DNA from: Magicicada septendecula
Taxonomy: Eukaryota; Arthropoda; Insecta; Hemiptera; Cicadidae
Reading direction: 5' to 3'
Assembly: GCA_034769895.1 (NCBI GenBank)
Contig: CM068372.1
Span: 240,336,343 to 240,400,342, forward strand
Length of the DNA: 64,000 bases
Shown: piece by piece, positions 59,413-64,000 of the stretch
Layout: each line of letters opens with the position of its first letter
Position numbering within the stretch: position 1 is the first letter of the stretch
Program-made: the position numbers and the translations under genes
Notes under the pieces: generated by a model
What the model saw: only the letters and a program-made list of their open reading frames with translations
Told to the model about the DNA's origin: nothing
The model's database searches: none

Positions 59413-61124
59413 TAGGGAATTCATAGTAGAAATGTAATAAGAAATGAAATGTGATGTAACATGAATGTTAATAATAAATTTGAATTTTTTAGAGAATAAT
59501 GGTACAATAATGAATAATTAAAAATTTGAAATAAAAGAGTTGATGGAAATGATATTATAATGTTTGTAATTTTTATACAAGTTATTTTAAATGTGAATTG
59601 TGTAATGTAAATGTAACAATGTATATGTTTTATAATGTTATATTATGTTGTATGGTCATAGTGTGTGTGGTGAGGAGGTTGCTACAGGGGTAGTAACGTT
59701 AAATAAATATTAAATAGATGACATTGATACTGGTGTCAAGCATAAAAGGTAATTATGATTCTTTTTGAAGAAGTATTAGTATCAGGAAAGCAGATCAATG
59801 AATTTAAAAAGCTAGATTGTTTGCCATAATGAATTTGTGTTTAGGATTCTATATAATAGATACATAGATAAATTGTGTTTATTTTGTTAAACTTAAGGAA
59901 TTATTTTACATGTTATTGCCTTAGTGTAAGAGTATATTTTCTTGTGTTGGAAAGAGGTAAAATATTATTGACTGGTGTCAAAACTTTGATAAAATGTAGG
60001 AATGCAAAAGAGAAAGAGACCTCTATTATATTTCTTGTTTTATCTCTGTGTTAGAGAAGTTAGTCATTAAAAATAAAACCAATGCTTATTAACGTAAACC
60101 AATGCAGCTAAAGGGAGACAGATCAGTTGTGGATATGGCAGTATACAAGGCAACTATTTGATTTTATTTGGATGTTTCAGAGTTTGGTGATGCTGTGGCG
60201 GCGGTCCTGAGCTGGCCAGCGCGTCAGAGCAGGAACATCAAGCGCCTGACTGGCCTTCAGTGTTGGGATCTCGCAAGAGAAGTCCAGTAAGGTCATGCAG
60301 TTACGGTCACAGTCACTGGACCAAGGGTAAGTTAGCAATATTTCTTTGTATATAAACACCACAGGGGGCTGTGGCGATATATCCTTGCTGATCCCTTGAG
60401 GAAGTATGAATGTGTCAATGAGAGTTTTTATGCTTCGCCATAAATCCTCTCATTGAGGGGGTTTTGTAATGGTACATTAAATCAGTATAGGAATTTGTGG
60501 GTACAGGGAAATATAATTTTTATTTTTATTCAAATGTAAGCAAATATGTGAAAGCAAAAGTTTCCCAAAATGATACAACGCAGTTCGCTCCGTCGATTTG
60601 GCGTCAAGGTCACTGGTGTACGTGCCGATTATCAGCAACGCATAACAAGCAACAAACAGGACACTCCTAAAACATTATCAAAATATATAAAACGTAATCG
60701 TTGCGATGTAACACAATACCGTCATCACCGCGAAACAATAGATATGATGACGTAATAACAGTTTCCACTAGTAAAAAATCCGCCATGTTATCTGCCCAGT
60801 TACCCAGCAGTACTTGTGCGAGATGCACGCTAATTAAATTGCTGGCCAGTAATTGCCAGCAACAACATAGAATATGGAAGAAATGTAGTTAAAATTTACA
60901 AGTGAAATCAGTCGACAATAACAGTTTAGAAAATGTGAAGTAAAATCATTGAAACAGCAATAACAGAAAGACTTTCAATAATTCGGCAATCACATGAGGA
61001 ACCATGAGGGACGTCCGATTATCATCAACTATCATTTAGATTCCAAAAGTAGAACTTCAAGATTTTAAGTCCAATAATCTATAAATGTTTGAGCTCAGAT
61101 TAAACAAAATGTACCACTTTACAG

Positions 61125-61126
<2 letters not shown>

Positions 61127-61189
<63 letters not shown>
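61127..61189 (+). repeat. GT microsatellite in U10, longest run
   Basis: Pure GT run of 63 bases; with U9 it spans the range 23-63 between otherwise near-identical neighbours. Confidence 0.98.
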
Positions 61190-61193
<4 letters not shown>

Positions 61194-61856
61194 TAAGCTT
61201 GTATACCGGTATATGCCTAGAACCAGATCACTAAGCGTTGGTTCAAGTTACGTGATCAGAAATGTAACTATGAGAAAGAGCAAACTGCAGTAAATTTTAA
61301 AACCACTTGATAGTAACTTAAACTTAAAATATATTATGTAATCAAGGCACATGTAATGCTCAGGGAGCGAAAGTGTTTCACGGCCATTTTGTTTTGAACT
61401 TGCTAAAGAAACAAGCATCCATTTTGTTTTTATGTGTGTTGTATTTCCAAAATGTTTGAAATTAAATTACCAGTTGTCAATATAAATATTAGCGTCTATC
61501 ATTTCTGATAACCGTTCAATCTCAGTTTCGCTTAAAAAGAACCTTGGACCCGAACGCAAAAAATACGTAATGTTGGTAACACAACAATGGCGCCTGAATC
61601 AGTATGTCAACAAATAAGTGTTAATCAGATCTCACCAGGTAAGTCACCTAAAAATATAATCATGAGTGAGTTTATTAACAAATGGCGCCCGAACTGGGTC
61701 TTTATATAAATAAAATTTTATATAAATAAGCCGGCAAAAGAGACAGAACGGTTATTGGGTTAATGTGTAGCGCTATACGTAAGAATTTAGGTTATGTTGT
61801 GTCGAGTATATGGTAGATATACAGTAATATTTTAAATATATATTTAAAACTCTAAA

Positions 61857-62078
61857 ATGGCAAACAATAACGAAAATATCAGCCTCACTGACATTGTAAA
61901 TGAAAGCCAAATAAGCGTGAATGAGTCGCAAATCATGAGTGAAGGAATTCACTCAACGCCAGTCCCGACTAAAAAGGCTGAAGACAATGAACTAATGAAA
62001 ATGATGCAAATGCTTTTTAATGCACAGAGTGTAAAGTTTGATGAGAAATTTAATAAACTCGATGAAAAATTTAATTAA
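61857..62078 (+). pseudogene. U11 gag-like ORF, early stop
   Basis: The 73-codon frame starts at the usual ATG but stops at a TAA (62076-62078) inside the coiled coil, where other units read a Gly or Glu codon after KFN. Confidence 0.75.
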
Positions 62079-62099
62079 CTAAATGTAAAGTTTGATGAA

Positions 62100-62597
62100 G
62101 TGAAAAACAAAATTAAGAGACAAACATTTTATTTTAATAAACAATTTGACGAAATGAATAAAAGATTAGACGAGAAATTAAATCAGATAAGGAATAAGAA
62201 TGTAAGTAGCAGTGACAATAGGAGGAAAAGTAAGGAAGAAAGAATTAATAACAAGGTGAGTAATAATGATGATTTGAATAATGAGTTCACAAGTGATAAC
62301 AATGATATAATTAAAAATATGGTGTTAGAAAATAATGGTGTGAATATTGATAGTGATGATGAAATTTTAGAGGGAGTAGAATATAATGATGGAATGTTAG
62401 TGTGTGCTGATGAGTCAGAGAGAAAGTGGGGAGAGTATATACGGGTAGAGGGGTTGCAGGGGGTAAATTTTTCCCGTGATGTTGTAGTCGGGGGTGAAGA
62501 AAAGGCTTCACGAGCTTATTTGGAAGACACATGGTCTGCAAATAGCCGTCCCTGGATTTTTGTGCACCTGATAGGTGGTGCAGCAATAAAGTTGTAG
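62100..62597 (+). pseudogene. U11 gag-like ORF, downstream part
   Basis: The same frame resumes after the stop and, thanks to two extra bases near 62430, runs on past the point where U4-U10 break, into GVNFSRDVVVGGEEKASRAYLEDTW. It then goes out of frame at a T-run near 62560 that has five T where U1 and U4 have six. Confidence 0.75.
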
Positions 62598-63055
62598 TGT
62601 CCCCTGCATATATTGAGAGAGAGAGTGTGACTTGGTGTTATGGTGAGAGATATTTAGAGAGAGAGTTGTGGGTAGATAGAGAGATAAAATTATTGAAGGT
62701 GAATAGAAATTATGAAGAATTTGTAGAAAGGTTAGATGTAGAGAGAGCTGGTAATTATATTGAATGCGTACCTTGTATTGAAGTTGATATAGCAGCAGTA
62801 GGAGATGATGTTGATAACAATGAATTATTAATTTACCTGATTATGAAAAATTATACTAAGAGTGACAGGACCGTACTCTATGGTGACATGTTACATTATG
62901 AAGTAATATGGAATAAGCATATTAATTCAAATAGTATTGTGGAAATATATGAAGAATTCGATAAGTATTATATTGATGGTAATAATATAATGTATTCGAT
63001 AATAAATGACTTGTATAGACTTAAAATTAGATGGTTATATGATGATGGAGGTTAA
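62597..63055 (+). pseudogene. U11 second gag-like region, open across the GA run
   Basis: A 152-codon frame reads through the GA run (SPAYIERESVTWCYGERYLEREL) without a break and ends WLYDDGG. Only U2 and U11 keep the frame across this tract. Confidence 0.75.
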
Positions 63056-63957
63056 GTGTTTTATTGTGTATGAACAATCAACTATGTGAACAGTGTGGTT
63101 TTGAAATGGATTGTCTTGTGAAACGATATTCGGTCAATGATAACAAATAATAAGTTGGTTTGTATATTTTTATGTGTCAATGTTAAAGGTGATTGTGTAT
63201 AAATTATGTTGTGTATTATGTATATTTTTATGTGAACCATGTAGGTAATAGGTAACAGTTGATTTAATAATAAAGTATAATATTTTTTTACTAAATAAAT
63301 AATGAGAATAATTGTGAAGTCTAAGGTAATTAAAGTAATTTTGTGTTGTAAAATTGATTGAACTAAGTAATTGAAGATTAATTAATTATTGTTGTATAAA
63401 AGAGATTTGATAATGAAGTTAAATGATTTTATGAGATTTAGATTATCTAATGAGTAGTAAATGATTAAAAGTGATATGTTTGGTTGTTAAGTTACATTAT
63501 TGTTAGGAGGTAAGTGATAAATTTTCCAGGATCATATTAAGGTGAAATATTATAAAAGATAGAGTTTGGGTAATGAGTATTTAAATAACGCATCTGAGTT
63601 CGTCAATGTTAACTTTAATTGGGAGTTAGATGAAATAAGAATTTTGAAATATGTAATACAGAAACAGGGTAATAGTAGGGACACAGTAGAGGGAGTGATT
63701 ATATGTAAAGAGAGAGTAATGTAATTAGAGAGTAAATAGTTGCTGGTGAGATTTTGTAGATGGAAGTGAGGTGGTAAGGAGTGACCAACGTGCGTCGTTG
63801 GGCAGGGAATTTTGAAGGATCGAGGAGTGATTGCCAAGATTATAGGAAGGGCTGAAGGTGACGAATGGAATTGCCAAGGTCGGGAACACACATCCTAGAT
63901 ACAAAGAGGGTAATAGATATTTGATTATAAAAGAGGAGAATGGTATAAGTGGAATTA

Positions 63958-64000
63958 GTGCTGAAGGGGGTTATTATTGAGAGATTGGTGTCACCCTATG
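63958..64000 (+). pseudogene. U11 reverse transcriptase stub, cut by window end
   Basis: The first residues of the RT front block (GVIIERLVSP) are present before the sequence ends. Confidence 0.5.

Larger units (their letters stand above)
56964..61682 (+). mobile_element. U10: array unit
   Basis: 4,719 bp; the GT run at 61127-61189 is 63 bases, leaving 4,656 bp. Primer site 56964-56981. Near-twin of U9. It differs by, for example, GGTCATTGGG for GGTTATTGGG at about 57031. Its right-hand LTR region (from about 61260) takes on U11-type variants. Confidence 0.93.
61683..64000 (+). mobile_element. U11: array unit, cut by the window edge
   Basis: Starts at the primer site 61683-61700 and runs to the end of the window, inside the RT stub (63958 onward). 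It is more diverged from U5-U10 and closer to U4 in many variants (FDEMNKR, SSSDNRRK), so it marks the right border of the homogenised block. Confidence 0.92.

Noticed and set aside
28795-64000. CRISPR array or other regularly spaced repeat-spacer system.
   Set aside because: The repeat unit is 4.7 kb, contains retroelement features and has no short repeat/spacer structure.

Overview
This looks like nuclear DNA from an insect. Almost nothing in the window reads as a host gene; it is a stack of repeats. The first 2.6 kb is a nuclear copy of mitochondrial DNA in the order tRNA-Ile, tRNA-Gln(-), tRNA-Met, nad2, tRNA-Trp, tRNA-Cys(-), tRNA-Tyr(-), cox1. That is the ancestral insect/pancrustacean order, and the genes read with TGA as Trp and AGA as Ser. 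I cannot name the species or order from this.

Layout. 1-182: short GC-richer repeats. About 183-2618: the mitochondrial insert (NUMT), with nad2 frameshifted and cox1 cut off at about codon 156. 2621-2815: a scrap (U0) of the repeat that fills the rest of the window. 2816-5957: an antisense, broken BEL/Pao retrotransposon (BEL-A) keeping gag, protease and reverse transcriptase but no RNase H or integrase. 5958-7424: a T-rich (minus strand) leader-like stretch plus unassigned sequence. 7425-64000: eleven head-to-tail copies (U1-U11) of a unit of about 4.7 kb. Each unit has a primer binding site matching tRNA-Lys(UUU) at 17 of 18 bases, a gag-like coiled-coil ORF, a second gag-like region in shifted frames, a stub of a Ty3/gypsy-like reverse transcriptase cut off after its first blocks, a GT microsatellite and a long non-coding LTR-like stretch. 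I read it as a pol-deleted, non-autonomous LTR retrotransposon arranged as a tandem array.

The array has an older, damaged left part and a very uniform right part. U1 is 5' truncated. U2 is interrupted by a complete 7,383-bp BEL/Pao element (BEL-B, 12456-19838) with two 430-bp LTRs and a 5-bp target duplication ACGTA. U3 has lost about 1.6 kb of its body, replaced by 2.28 kb of foreign sequence that includes a perfect 36-bp hairpin. U5-U10 are nearly identical: the distance between successive primer binding sites minus the GT run is exactly 4,656 bp in all six. They also share the same frame-breaking lesions, so they most likely multiplied as DNA (unequal exchange or replication slippage) from an already dead copy, not by retrotransposition.

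No CRISPR, bacterial or phage features were seen. No complete intact transposon protein is encoded: BEL-A, BEL-B and every array unit carry stops, frameshifts or deletions. The most unusual feature is the array itself: a retroelement turned into a macrosatellite that extends past the right edge of the window.
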